A stretch of DNA of 19,637 nucleotides from Euryarchaeota archaeon RBG_13_57_23. Its GTDB lineage: Archaea > Thermoplasmatota > Thermoplasmata > UBA10834. The stretch is from the NCBI GenBank assembly GCA_001800675.1, contig MGVW01000036.1:12508-32144 (forward strand), written 5' to 3'. Positions within the stretch are counted from its first letter, which is position 1; each line of letters opens with the position of its first letter. The notes beneath the pieces are model-generated. The model did no database searches. It was given only the letters and a program-made list of their open reading frames with translations, and had not been told where the DNA came from. Shown piece after piece: positions 7,441 to 16,859 of this stretch. The position numbers were made by a program, and so were the translations under genes.

Positions 7441-7495
7441 CCTGTCAGTATTCCCCCCCAGACCAAGGGTTCTCGATCCCGGAGCTTGGTGACGG

Positions 7496-10400
7496 TTGTC
7501 AGGCAACTACCTGAGACAGCTACAACTAGCAAAGCAGTATGAAGAGGCGGCAAAAGAGCGCGGCAGGAACAAGGAGCTCGCTCAGCGAGAGCACGATGAG
7601 CTGCAGAAGTTCCTGGATGCATGCAAAGACAGCGATGTCGACCTTGAAGAGGTTGAGACGACTCTCCGTGGTTTCGAGTCCGCAATGGCGGACAAGGACT
7701 ACCAAGCTGCCCTTGCGAACGTGAGGAAGGCCGATGAGGAGGCGAAGAAGGCCTATCTTCAGAAGGTGGGGGATGTCGGCGACTCCGTATTGGCCCTGTT
7801 TGCGCTAATACAGGGGAGCGGGACCGAGGCGAAGGGCGCCCAGGACCTGCTCGAGAAAAGCAAGGAGTGCGCCACGGGGGACGACCTCGAAGGCGCGATG
7901 AAGTACGCGAAGGCCGCGTACGACGCTGCCGAGCGCTCGGTCCACGAGTTCTTTTCACAGCAGTTCTCCCAGGCACAGGAGATAATCATGCAGGCCAAGG
8001 ATATCGGAGACGATGTCACGATCTTCGAGGACCAGCTCTCGAGGGCTAAGAGCGCCTTGGAGAGCCAAGAGTACGAGGCCTGCATGGACCAGATCAGGGA
8101 GGTCCTTGAGGGCGCGGGTGAGGATCTCAAATCCCGAGTCAACTCGGTCACATCCAGGGCTGACGAGCTCATCTCTGCGGGCGAGGAACTCGGAGCCGAC
8201 ATGGGGAGGGTCAAATCCCACCTGGAGAGGGCCACCAACGCCTTGACCGCGCTGAAGTTCAAAGAAGCGCTCTCGTACGCCAAGAAGGCTGAGGCGGACG
8301 GCGAGAGCGCATTGTCATCCAGATTCCAAGAGCTCGCGCGCGACGTCCGCGATACCATCAAGAAGATGAAGAACGCGAAGGAAGACGTGAGCGTTCCCCA
8401 ACAGCTCCTCGACCAGGCGTTGTCAGCGCTCAAGGAGAAGAAGTACATCGAGGCGTTGCACGCGCTGAACACGGCTCACGAGAAGGTCCACCAGACCGAA
8501 TTCAACGCGGTGCTGGACGTCATTTCGAAGGCCAGGGACAGGTTCGTGCTGGCCAAGAAGGTCGGCGTGGACATGACCAAGGCCATCATGCTTCTGAACA
8601 CCTCCAGGGACCACCTGAAGCTCGGAAAATTCGAGGAAGCGATCAGGTATGCTGACGAGGCCAGAAAGGAGGTCGACGGCTCGCTGGAGACCTTCTACAA
8701 GGCTAGGGACCAGATCGTCGAGCTCGCCAAGGCCCTGAAGTTCGCGACGGACATCGGTGCGGATCCCACGATCGTCAAGGATGCCCTGAACGAGACCAGA
8801 CGGCGGTTCGAGAACAAAGACTACGAGGGTACCATCGAGATTTCCAAGAGAGGGCTCGCAGACGCAAAGAAACTCGCCCGCAACAAGGCTTCGGCCGACA
8901 TCGACGGTTGTGACATGTCTCTCAAGCTGGGGAAGAGTCTCGGTGCTGACATGACTGAGGCGGAGGGCATCCTGCACAGGGCCCTCGAGAGCACCTCCAA
9001 AGATGACTTCCTCGAAACCGTGGACTTGGCCCGCCAGTGCAAAGAGGCTGCCAATGCGGCCATGACGAGGATTACGAGCGACAAGCTGGCGAGTCTAGAC
9101 CAGTTCGTAAAAGGCTACTCCGGCGACGAAGAGGGAGCGTCTGAGATGAGCGAGACGATTACGCAGGCGCGGCAGAGCGTCACATCATCCGATTTCGAGA
9201 AAGCCCATGGGCTCTTGAAGAAGGTAACCGAGCAAATCGAGTCGATTGGCCAGTCGGAATGCGACCGGATAATCGCCTCCGCGAGTTCGAGGACGGAGAT
9301 GGTCCGACAGATGGAGGGCGATGTCTCAGACCTTGAGATCCTACTCACAAGGGCGAACGAGGCGATGTCCAGGAAAATCTACGAGGACGCCACCGCCAGG
9401 GCGAGGGATGTCGTTGAGCAGGCGGACGAGGCCATGGTCAAGATCATGCAGACGGAGTTCTCGTCTGTCAAGGATTTCCTGGAAGAGGCAAGGGCCATCG
9501 GCATAGACACCGAGAGTGCTAGGATCCAACTCAAAGAGGCACGCGCTAAGGCGGACGCGCAGGATTTCTTCGAAGCGTTCAAGATCGTGCGGGAATCGAA
9601 GACTTCACTTCACACCGAGATACAGAAGTACGACAGCGTGAAGAGCAAGATACGCAAAGCAGATGGCCTGCTGGCGGAAGCCAAGAGGACCAAGACGGAC
9701 ATCGGAGAGATGTCTTCGAACCTCGAGTCCGCGAAAGCTGCCTTCGGCCGGGGAGCGCTCGAGGATGCCGATTCAATTCTTGACGAGGTCTTGGAAGGCG
9801 CTGAGAAGCGTCTCGGCATGTACCTCGCTGCGAGGCTGATACTGGCATCCAAGGAGAACCTGGACCTAGCTCAGAGCCACAACATCAGCGTGGACGAGCA
9901 GACAAAGCTCCTCGGACGCGCGAAAGAGCTCATGAAACAGAAGGCGTACGATGAAGCTCTGAAATTGGTCAAGAAGTGCGATCAGGAGACGAGGGACGCG
10001 ATTGTCGCAGCGGTGTCCGAGATGACCAAGGGACTGATGCGGCTCCTTACGGATGCGAGAAACGTCGGTGTCGACACCATCGGTCCCGAGAAGCTTGTGC
10101 GCAAGTCGCTCGACCTTGCAAAAGTGGGCAATTTCGTTGAGGCTCTGAAGTGCATCGGCTCAGCTAGGGAGGACATAAACCATGTCAAGAACCTGAGCTC
10201 TCAGGCCGCTGTAGAGATCAGAGTGGCAAGATCCAACCTGAGGGACGCCGAGACCCTCGACATGGATGTCGGGAAGGCTAGGGAGCTTTTAGAGCAGGCC
10301 ATCGAGGCCCTCACGAGACACCAGTACGCGATCGCGCTTGAGCTCGCGAGGAAGTCGTCCGAGTCCTCAACCGAGGTCACCAAGTCGAGGATCTGGAGCA

Positions 10401-12010
10401 CGCTCGAGAAGTTCAAGGAACGGCTCGACAAGGGTTCGAGCGAGGGCATGCAGGTCGGGATGGCCGAAAGGTACGTTTCCGAGGGCATCCAGGCTTTCAA
10501 GGACGGCAAATACCAAGATTCCCTGAAACTCGCAATGAAAGTGGAAACTGAGATGGAGCGTGCCGAGCTCCAGATGGACATCAGTACCAGGGCGGTTGAA
10601 CTTGCCAGGAAGAAGCTCACAGACGCGCTCTCAGAGGGCATAAGGAGCCAAAGGCTGACCGAGCTAGTCGGGTTTGCTGAGCGGTTGCTTGGCGAGGGCA
10701 AATTCGTCGAGGCCATGACTGCGGCGATAGAGAGCGGAGACGAGCTGCACGGGATCAGGGACAACCTCGACAGCTGCAGGATAGAGCTGAGCACGACGAA
10801 GGAGCGCATCGAGAGGCTCAAGAAGATCGAAATCAACACGGCCGAATGCGACGAGACCCTCGACATGGCACAGGAATTCCTGACGGCGCAGGAGTTTTCG
10901 AAGTGCAGAGATGCGCTCAAGAGAGGCGCGAGCCAGGCTACGCTGCTATTCGAATCATCCATCAAGGACGTCATGGAGCAGAACAAGCAGATGATTTCAA
11001 AGGCCAAATCTATGGGCATCAACACGAAAGCCTGCGATGATCTGCTCGAGGTGGCGAACACTTCGTTCAGCGAGAAGCTCTGGGACTTCGCCTATCAGCA
11101 GGCCATGTCGTGCAGGGAATCCTGCCTCGAGATAATCTCGAAGAAACTATCGAGCCTCGCGCAGGAGACCTCGTCGAAGCTCGACGGATTGAGAAGCCTA
11201 GGTGCGTCTGTGGTCTCCATCGAGACGATGATAGACAAAGCGCACAAGGCAGAGGCAGATGGAGAGACGGCGCAGGCGTTCCAGCTCCTGATGGACGCCG
11301 ATAACAAGATAGGTGGTCTGGAAGAGGTTCACAAGAAGTATCTCGACATCTCCATCGCTGCCGAGAGCGCAATGGAGAACCTCGGGAGGTTCGGCCTCTC
11401 CAAGAGAGAGCCTGAGCGCTTGATCGCCATGGCGGACATCGAGAGGGAGAGAGATTACGATTCTGCAATAGAGCTTGTCGCAGAAGCGCTCGACACTGCG
11501 AAGCAGCTTATGGAGACATACTCTCCCGAGCTAGGAGGGTCGATATCTGCTTCGGGGCTGCAACAGGACGTCGAGAGCGATCTCGTTGTCGTTGTGAAGA
11601 ACACTGGAAGGGCCCTGGCAAAGGATGTCGGCGTGCAAGTCGAGGGAGATTTCGAGCTGGTAGACTCGCAGAATGTGCCCGCTCTGAAACCCGGCGCCGA
11701 GGCGAACATAGCGGTCAAACTCATCCCCAAGAAGAGCGGGAGCGTCCCCATCAAGATCAAGCTGGCCAGCAGGCGGCAGCTCGATGGTAGGGTGCAGCAC
11801 TTCGATATTGAGGACAGCGTGAATGTGTTCAAAGCGGGCCCGCCCTACAAGCTCGGCAGGGCAGCCGATGTCACGAGGTGCATCTCGTGCCAGGGCAGAA
11901 TCAAGCCCGGCTTCGACATAGTCACCTGCAGATGCGGCGGACAGCTGCACCTCTCCTGTGCCAAGAGGTCCATGCAGTGCAGCGTCTGCGGCCAGAAGTA
12001 CGATTTCTAA
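7496..12010 (+). CDS. Giant 1504-residue protein: 21 helical 62-residue repeats, Ig-like domain, C4HC3 zinc module
   Basis: I do not recognise a named family for the whole protein. It has no signal peptide, membrane segment or Walker motif, so it is probably cytoplasmic and not an SMC/Rad50 ATPase. Residues about 46-1340 are 21 tandem helical repeats. Each has a G-x-D-like turn, an LxxA helix, and an anchor of the form aromatic-x-x-A, as in YEEAL or FKEAL. The anchors fall every 62-64 residues. The unit resembles a TPR-like hairpin with a lengthened second helix. Residues about 1345-1447 look like a CARDB/NEW3-type beta sandwich, with a VVVVKNTGRALAKDV strand pair. Residues 1462-1498 have eight metal ligands in C4HC3 order. 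The start is TTG 7496 behind GGTGA; no better start is visible. It has its own TATA box and meets tldE tail to tail. A large binding scaffold is an inference; the substrate is unknown. Confidence 0.9.
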   Translation: MSGNYLRQLQLAKQYEEAAKERGRNKELAQREHDELQKFLDACKDSDVDLEEVETTLRGFESAMADKDYQAALANVRKADEEAKKAYLQKVGDVGDSVLALFALIQGSGTEAKGAQDLLEKSKECATGDDLEGAMKYAKAAYDAAERSVHEFFSQQFSQAQEIIMQAKDIGDDVTIFEDQLSRAKSALESQEYEACMDQIREVLEGAGEDLKSRVNSVTSRADELISAGEELGADMGRVKSHLERATNALTALKFKEALSYAKKAEADGESALSSRFQELARDVRDTIKKMKNAKEDVSVPQQLLDQALSALKEKKYIEALHALNTAHEKVHQTEFNAVLDVISKARDRFVLAKKVGVDMTKAIMLLNTSRDHLKLGKFEEAIRYADEARKEVDGSLETFYKARDQIVELAKALKFATDIGADPTIVKDALNETRRRFENKDYEGTIEISKRGLADAKKLARNKASADIDGCDMSLKLGKSLGADMTEAEGILHRALESTSKDDFLETVDLARQCKEAANAAMTRITSDKLASLDQFVKGYSGDEEGASEMSETITQARQSVTSSDFEKAHGLLKKVTEQIESIGQSECDRIIASASSRTEMVRQMEGDVSDLEILLTRANEAMSRKIYEDATARARDVVEQADEAMVKIMQTEFSSVKDFLEEARAIGIDTESARIQLKEARAKADAQDFFEAFKIVRESKTSLHTEIQKYDSVKSKIRKADGLLAEAKRTKTDIGEMSSNLESAKAAFGRGALEDADSILDEVLEGAEKRLGMYLAARLILASKENLDLAQSHNISVDEQTKLLGRAKELMKQKAYDEALKLVKKCDQETRDAIVAAVSEMTKGLMRLLTDARNVGVDTIGPEKLVRKSLDLAKVGNFVEALKCIGSAREDINHVKNLSSQAAVEIRVARSNLRDAETLDMDVGKARELLEQAIEALTRHQYAIALELARKSSESSTEVTKSRIWSTLEKFKERLDKGSSEGMQVGMAERYVSEGIQAFKDGKYQDSLKLAMKVETEMERAELQMDISTRAVELARKKLTDALSEGIRSQRLTELVGFAERLLGEGKFVEAMTAAIESGDELHGIRDNLDSCRIELSTTKERIERLKKIEINTAECDETLDMAQEFLTAQEFSKCRDALKRGASQATLLFESSIKDVMEQNKQMISKAKSMGINTKACDDLLEVANTSFSEKLWDFAYQQAMSCRESCLEIISKKLSSLAQETSSKLDGLRSLGASVVSIETMIDKAHKAEADGETAQAFQLLMDADNKIGGLEEVHKKYLDISIAAESAMENLGRFGLSKREPERLIAMADIERERDYDSAIELVAEALDTAKQLMETYSPELGGSISASGLQQDVESDLVVVVKNTGRALAKDVGVQVEGDFELVDSQNVPALKPGAEANIAVKLIPKKSGSVPIKIKLASRRQLDGRVQHFDIEDSVNVFKAGPPYKLGRAADVTRCISCQGRIKPGFDIVTCRCGGQLHLSCAKRSMQCSVCGQKYDF
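7631..11515 (+). repeat. 21 degenerate in-frame repeats of about 186-192 bp
   Basis: The repeats are visible at protein level only; DNA identity between units is low. Anchor residues of the aromatic-x-x-A position are 69, 131, 193, 255, 317, 379, 443, 505, 567, 629, 691, 755, 818, 880, 944, 1006, 1070, 1134, 1196, 1258 and 1321. Every spacing is 62, 63 or 64. Units 2, 12 and 20 have Leu, Leu and Thr at the anchor, and unit 19 has Trp. Confidence 0.85.
11528..11836 (+). other. Ig-like (CARDB/NEW3-like) beta domain of the giant protein
   Basis: Alternating hydrophobic strands replace the helical pattern from about residue 1345. A KNTGRALAKDVGVQVEGDF segment resembles the N-x-G-x-A-x-x-V strand-turn-strand of CARDB domains, followed by LKPGAEANIAVKL and a closing IKIKLASRR strand. 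CARDB domains are usually extracellular, whereas this one appears to be cytoplasmic. Confidence 0.6.
11879..11989 (+). other. C4HC3 binuclear zinc module (PHD/RING-like) at the C-terminus of the giant protein
   Basis: Ligands are Cys1462, 1465, 1478 and 1480, His1485, and Cys1488, 1495 and 1498. The spacing is C-x2-C-x12-C-x-C-x4-H-x2-C-x6-C-x2-C. The order equals that of PHD and RING-CH fingers, although the last loop is shorter than in PHD fingers. Prokaryotic RING-like treble clefs are known families, so this may belong to one of them. Confidence 0.65.
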
Positions 12011-13356
12011 CCCGAGCCAGCAATCTTGGCCTTGGAGATTCTTATTGACGGAGTCCTGACACCGTAGGCGTCCTTCGCCTCCTTGCCAACGAGGTCGATT
12101 GCGGAGAACATCTCGATCAGATCGATCCCCATCGATGCTTGACGTATGGATGGGCCCAGTTCGCCCTTGTCTATGATGTAACTCTCCATCATCAATCCGG
12201 AGAATTCTCCTGTGGCCAGGTTCGGGTAATCGTACGTGATACGGAGGTATATCCCGTTCTTCGTGTCCTTGAGCATCTCCTGCGGGGTTGCGTCGCCGGG
12301 CTCCACCACCAACGTCGTGCTCGATATCGAGGGGGGCCGTCTGTAGGTCCACATTGAACCTCCTCTTGAGGAATTTCCGGTGCTCTTGACAGAATCCTTT
12401 CCTGCCGAGTAACTGTCATGAAGATAAGATTCCAGCATTCCTTTCTTGACCAGATTCTTCTTGCGCGCAGGAACCCCCTCGCCATCGAATGAGAAGCTGC
12501 CGTTCGCCCATGCAATGGTTGGATCGTCTCTGACGGAAAAGCACTCAGAGCCAACCTTCTTCCCTAGCCGCCCAGCGAGGTAGCTTCGTTTCCGCTGGAC
12601 GCTCTCTCCGTTCGCTCCCCCGCCAATCGCAGTCGCGAGGATGAATCCCGCGGCCATCGGGTCCAAGATGACAGGATAGTCCCCCGTCTTGACCGTCGTC
12701 TTCCTCAGCCCAAGGAGCGCGTGCTCCTTGGCGGTCTCGGCGACCCTTTCGAGCATCCTGCCGTCGTAGCGCCTGCTCCATCCACCGTCCACACCGGAGA
12801 ACATGTCGTCATTGGATCTTGCGACGGATTCCGCGAACGCCTCGAAGGCCGACAACTTCTGGGAACCGACAAATCCGTTGCTGTTCGCGAGTGCGATATC
12901 ACCGAGGGCAACACTCACGCCCGCGTTCACTGACGTTATTCTGCGGTCCGCACCGGCCCGGTCAGATAGTGCTATCGCCATACTCACGACATCGTCATGC
13001 CTGAGTTGCGCGAGCTTCGGCTCGTAAAGCCCTGCCACCTTCGCGGGTTTGGCTTTCTCAGGAAGCCCTTTGAAATCCACATCCGGAGTCCCCGACTTCG
13101 ACTGAGACACCGCGAGGCTAACAGCCTTCTTCACGGCCTGCGATTCGTGACCAGTGCAGTACGAGAACCCTGCGCAGCCCTTGATGAACACGCGAATTCC
13201 CACACCCGGGTCGCTAACTGCACTCGCCTGCTTCATCGAGCTCTTCTCTATCTCCGCGGTGATTGCCTGCGCGTCTGTCACAATCACATCGCAGTCTGAC
13301 GCTCCGAGTCTTACGGCCTGCTTCACGACCGATTCCGCCAATGCTTCGAGATCCAT
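12007..13356 (-). CDS. tldE: TldE/PmbA-type subunit of the TldD/TldE metalloprotease
   Basis: A 449-residue member of the PmbA/TldE family, which lacks its own HExxxH site and pairs with TldD to form a heterodimeric peptidase. In bacteria the pair processes peptides such as microcin B17; the archaeal substrates are not known. Family features are the N-terminal ASDCDVIVTDAQ segment, a DPGVGIRVF stretch, and the C-terminal region with MMESYIIDKGELG and AYGVRTPSIRIS. The start is ATG 13356, behind GAGGTGGTGA. That site spans the tldD stop, and the gap between the genes is only 12 bases, so they are co-translated. The stop codon overlaps that of the convergent giant gene (12007-12010). Confidence 0.92.
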   Translation of the reverse strand: MDLEALAESVVKQAVRLGASDCDVIVTDAQAITAEIEKSSMKQASAVSDPGVGIRVFIKGCAGFSYCTGHESQAVKKAVSLAVSQSKSGTPDVDFKGLPEKAKPAKVAGLYEPKLAQLRHDDVVSMAIALSDRAGADRRITSVNAGVSVALGDIALANSNGFVGSQKLSAFEAFAESVARSNDDMFSGVDGGWSRRYDGRMLERVAETAKEHALLGLRKTTVKTGDYPVILDPMAAGFILATAIGGGANGESVQRKRSYLAGRLGKKVGSECFSVRDDPTIAWANGSFSFDGEGVPARKKNLVKKGMLESYLHDSYSAGKDSVKSTGNSSRGGSMWTYRRPPSISSTTLVVEPGDATPQEMLKDTKNGIYLRITYDYPNLATGEFSGLMMESYIIDKGELGPSIRQASMGIDLIEMFSAIDLVGKEAKDAYGVRTPSIRISKAKIAGSG

Positions 13357-13368
13357 AGAATCACCACC

Positions 13369-14763
13369 TCAGGTGAGGCCTCCGACAACGATGTTGTCAA
13401 GACACACGTGCGGTCCTCCATCAGTCGTCCTCGCGGACTGGCCGCCTTTGCCGCAATAGCCAGGGTCGCCCAGCACGAAATCGTTCCCGATCCCTCTGAC
13501 GTTGTTGAGGACCTCAAGGATCAACCCCATGACCGAAGCGTCCCTGTACCGCTGCCCTACCTCGCCATTCTTGATCTGATAGGCCTCGTCGCACTTGAAC
13601 ATGAACTGCCCCTTTGCCGGTTCGACGTACCCATACTGACCTCCCTTGATCAGGAGCCCGTCCTTGACCATGCTGAACAGCTCCTCCTTCGACTGATCCC
13701 CCGGGCCGATGTAGGTATTGCTCATCCTGATTATCGGCGTGGAGTTGTAGGCCTGGGACCTCGCCGAGCCGTTCGAGGAAAGACCCATCCTGCTACCTGT
13801 TTCCAGATTCTGCATGAATTCCTTCAGAACGCCATTCTCGATCAGAACGTGCTTCTTCGATTTCACTCCTTCCCAGTCGAGAGAGAAGTAGCCGAAAGTG
13901 TTCTTCACTGTGGGGTCGTCGACGAGACTGATTCTCTCGTCAGCAACCTTCTTGCCGAGCTTCCCCTCGAGAACAGAGGCTCCGGAAAGAACGGCATCGG
14001 CCTCGCACGCGTGGCCGAAGGCCTCGTGCGCGAGAAGACCCGTCATGATATTGTCCAGGATGACGGTGTGCTTGCCTGCTGGCGCGGGCTTAGAGTCCAG
14101 GAGTCTGACAGCCATTTCCGCAGCCTTCATTCCAAGTCCATGGGAGTAATCCGTCCTCATCAGTTCGTATCCCCCAACGCTCCCGTTCGAGGCGTGACCC
14201 CTCTGTACAACCCCTTCCTGCTTCGCCCACGCGGAGCAGGCGGCAACGAGCCATCGCTCCTTGGTCCTAGAGAGCGTTCCGAACGAGTTCGCCACGACTC
14301 TGTCAGACTCGAGGTCGTCATACCTCGCGTTCGTACTTGATATGCGCTGATCCATGGACCTCATGGATTTGTCGAGTTCCATGACGAACTCTACCTTCTC
14401 CTCCATGGGCACGTCGACTGTCTTCTCCTTGGCCTTGTACTCCTCCCTGATCGTGACTGCCTTGGCCGGGACGATCTTGAATTGTATCTTCGCCTTGGCT
14501 TTTGCGACCTTCGCCATGTTCGCTGCGGACTCTGCCGCAGCAGTCACCGAACCCTTGGTGAGGCCATTGGTCGCAGCGAACCCCCAAGCACCGCCTGTGA
14601 ACGCCCTGATTCCGCAACCAGATTCCCTGAGTGAGGTCAGAGTCTTCGTCTTGCCGTCCATGGCGATGACGTTTGTCCCTGTGGAGGACTCGATTCTGAC
14701 ATCTGCGAACTCTGCACCCATCTTGAGCGCTCGGTTGATTGCCGCTTGTGCGAGATCTTCCAT
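13369..14763 (-). CDS. tldD: TldD-type zinc metalloprotease
   Basis: The catalytic subunit of TldD/TldE, 464 residues. The zinc site HEAFGH is at 246-251 inside AHEAFGHACEAD, matching the TldD HExxxH motif. Cys437 in GYCGKGGQ corresponds to the third zinc ligand of bacterial TldD. The N-terminal domain begins with MEDLAQAAINRALKMG, and a GCGIRAFTGGAWGFA segment follows at 49-63, both typical. I chose ATG 14763, with AGGTG about five bases upstream; the open frame extends to 14871, but that extension overlaps hutH and has no family similarity. The gene lies 58 bases after hutH and 12 bases before tldE. All catalytic residues are present. Confidence 0.94.
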   Translation of the reverse strand: MEDLAQAAINRALKMGAEFADVRIESSTGTNVIAMDGKTKTLTSLRESGCGIRAFTGGAWGFAATNGLTKGSVTAAAESAANMAKVAKAKAKIQFKIVPAKAVTIREEYKAKEKTVDVPMEEKVEFVMELDKSMRSMDQRISSTNARYDDLESDRVVANSFGTLSRTKERWLVAACSAWAKQEGVVQRGHASNGSVGGYELMRTDYSHGLGMKAAEMAVRLLDSKPAPAGKHTVILDNIMTGLLAHEAFGHACEADAVLSGASVLEGKLGKKVADERISLVDDPTVKNTFGYFSLDWEGVKSKKHVLIENGVLKEFMQNLETGSRMGLSSNGSARSQAYNSTPIIRMSNTYIGPGDQSKEELFSMVKDGLLIKGGQYGYVEPAKGQFMFKCDEAYQIKNGEVGQRYRDASVMGLILEVLNNVRGIGNDFVLGDPGYCGKGGQSARTTDGGPHVCLDNIVVGGLT

Positions 14764-14821
14764 TCGAACACCTGGAGGAAACACAGGGAACGCGTGCCAC
14801 AGTTTCAAACTTGCGCAAGAA

Positions 14822-16375
<1,554 letters not shown>

Positions 16376-16423
16376 CAGATGACCGCCGAAGCACTGCGCG
16401 TATCTACGTATCTGTACCTGAAC

Positions 16424-16858
16424 TTAATGGGCAGGTCCCTCGGCCTTCGCCTTCAAATTCACGGGAACGAACTTGTAGCCGTAGTGGATCACGCCTGAAG
16501 GTCCCTCTTCGCTGAGCTTCCTCATTGTCGCTCTCACAGGCATGCCGATCTCGAGGTCGCAGGCTTCGCAGTCTATGACCTGAGCAGTCACCTTCACACC
16601 CTCGTCCAGCTCCACCATTGCAAGGAAATAAGGTCTTTGCATGCTCAGTTCCTCAAGGCCCTCGTGGACCTCGGTCATCGAGAATATCTTACCCGTACCC
16701 TTCAGCTTCACGCGCTCCATCATGCCCACGCTCTTTCTGTGGCAGACTGGGCATATCGTCCTCGGCGGGAAGAAATGCCTTCCGCAGCTGTTGCACTTCA
16801 CGCCCACCAGGTTGTACCTGCTCGGGTTCTCCCTCCAGAATCTCGGTGCGGTGGCCAT
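16424..16858 (-). CDS. DUF35 Zn-ribbon/OB-fold protein of the thiolase/HMG-CoA synthase complex
   Basis: A 144-residue protein with an N-terminal zinc ribbon (Cys22, 25, 36, 39; CNSCG and CPVC) and a C-terminal OB fold. The OB part includes a GTGKIFSMTEVHEG strand region and KVTAQVIDCE. In archaea, DUF35 proteins bridge acetoacetyl-CoA thiolase and HMG-CoA synthase, forming a shared CoA-binding channel that passes acetoacetyl-CoA directly between active sites. This is known from a methanogen structure. Here ATG 16858 follows the stop of the thiolase-fold gene by one base, consistent with a stoichiometric complex. Cys56-type extra ligands are not seen. Assignment is firm from motif plus context. 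Confidence 0.92.
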   Translation of the reverse strand: MATAPRFWRENPSRYNLVGVKCNSCGRHFFPPRTICPVCHRKSVGMMERVKLKGTGKIFSMTEVHEGLEELSMQRPYFLAMVELDEGVKVTAQVIDCEACDLEIGMPVRATMRKLSEEGPSGVIHYGYKFVPVNLKAKAEGPAH

Positions 16859-16859
16859 C

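Larger units (their letters stand above)
7259..7495. other. Intergenic region, promoter of the giant gene
   Basis: This 237-base gap holds no gene that I can support. Its right half carries a 14-base perfect palindrome, a TATA box, a second dyad near the expected transcription start and a run of seven C. The left half (7259-7370) shows nothing recognisable and no clear T-rich terminator. Confidence 0.6.

Noticed and set aside
7452..7459. Run of seven C as a phase-variation tract in the leader of the giant gene
   Set aside because: It lies outside the coding frame and between promoter and ribosome site. A length change would not switch the protein, and archaeal promoter spacing would be unaffected.
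7496..12010. SMC/Rad50 or myosin-like coiled-coil ATPase
   Set aside because: There is no Walker A, Walker B or ABC signature. The helical region has a strict 62-residue repeat rather than a continuous heptad pattern.
16390..16423. Tandem AGATACG pair (minus strand) before hutH as an operator
   Set aside because: Only two seven-base copies, no TATA box beside them, and the spacing to any start site is unknown. It could be chance.
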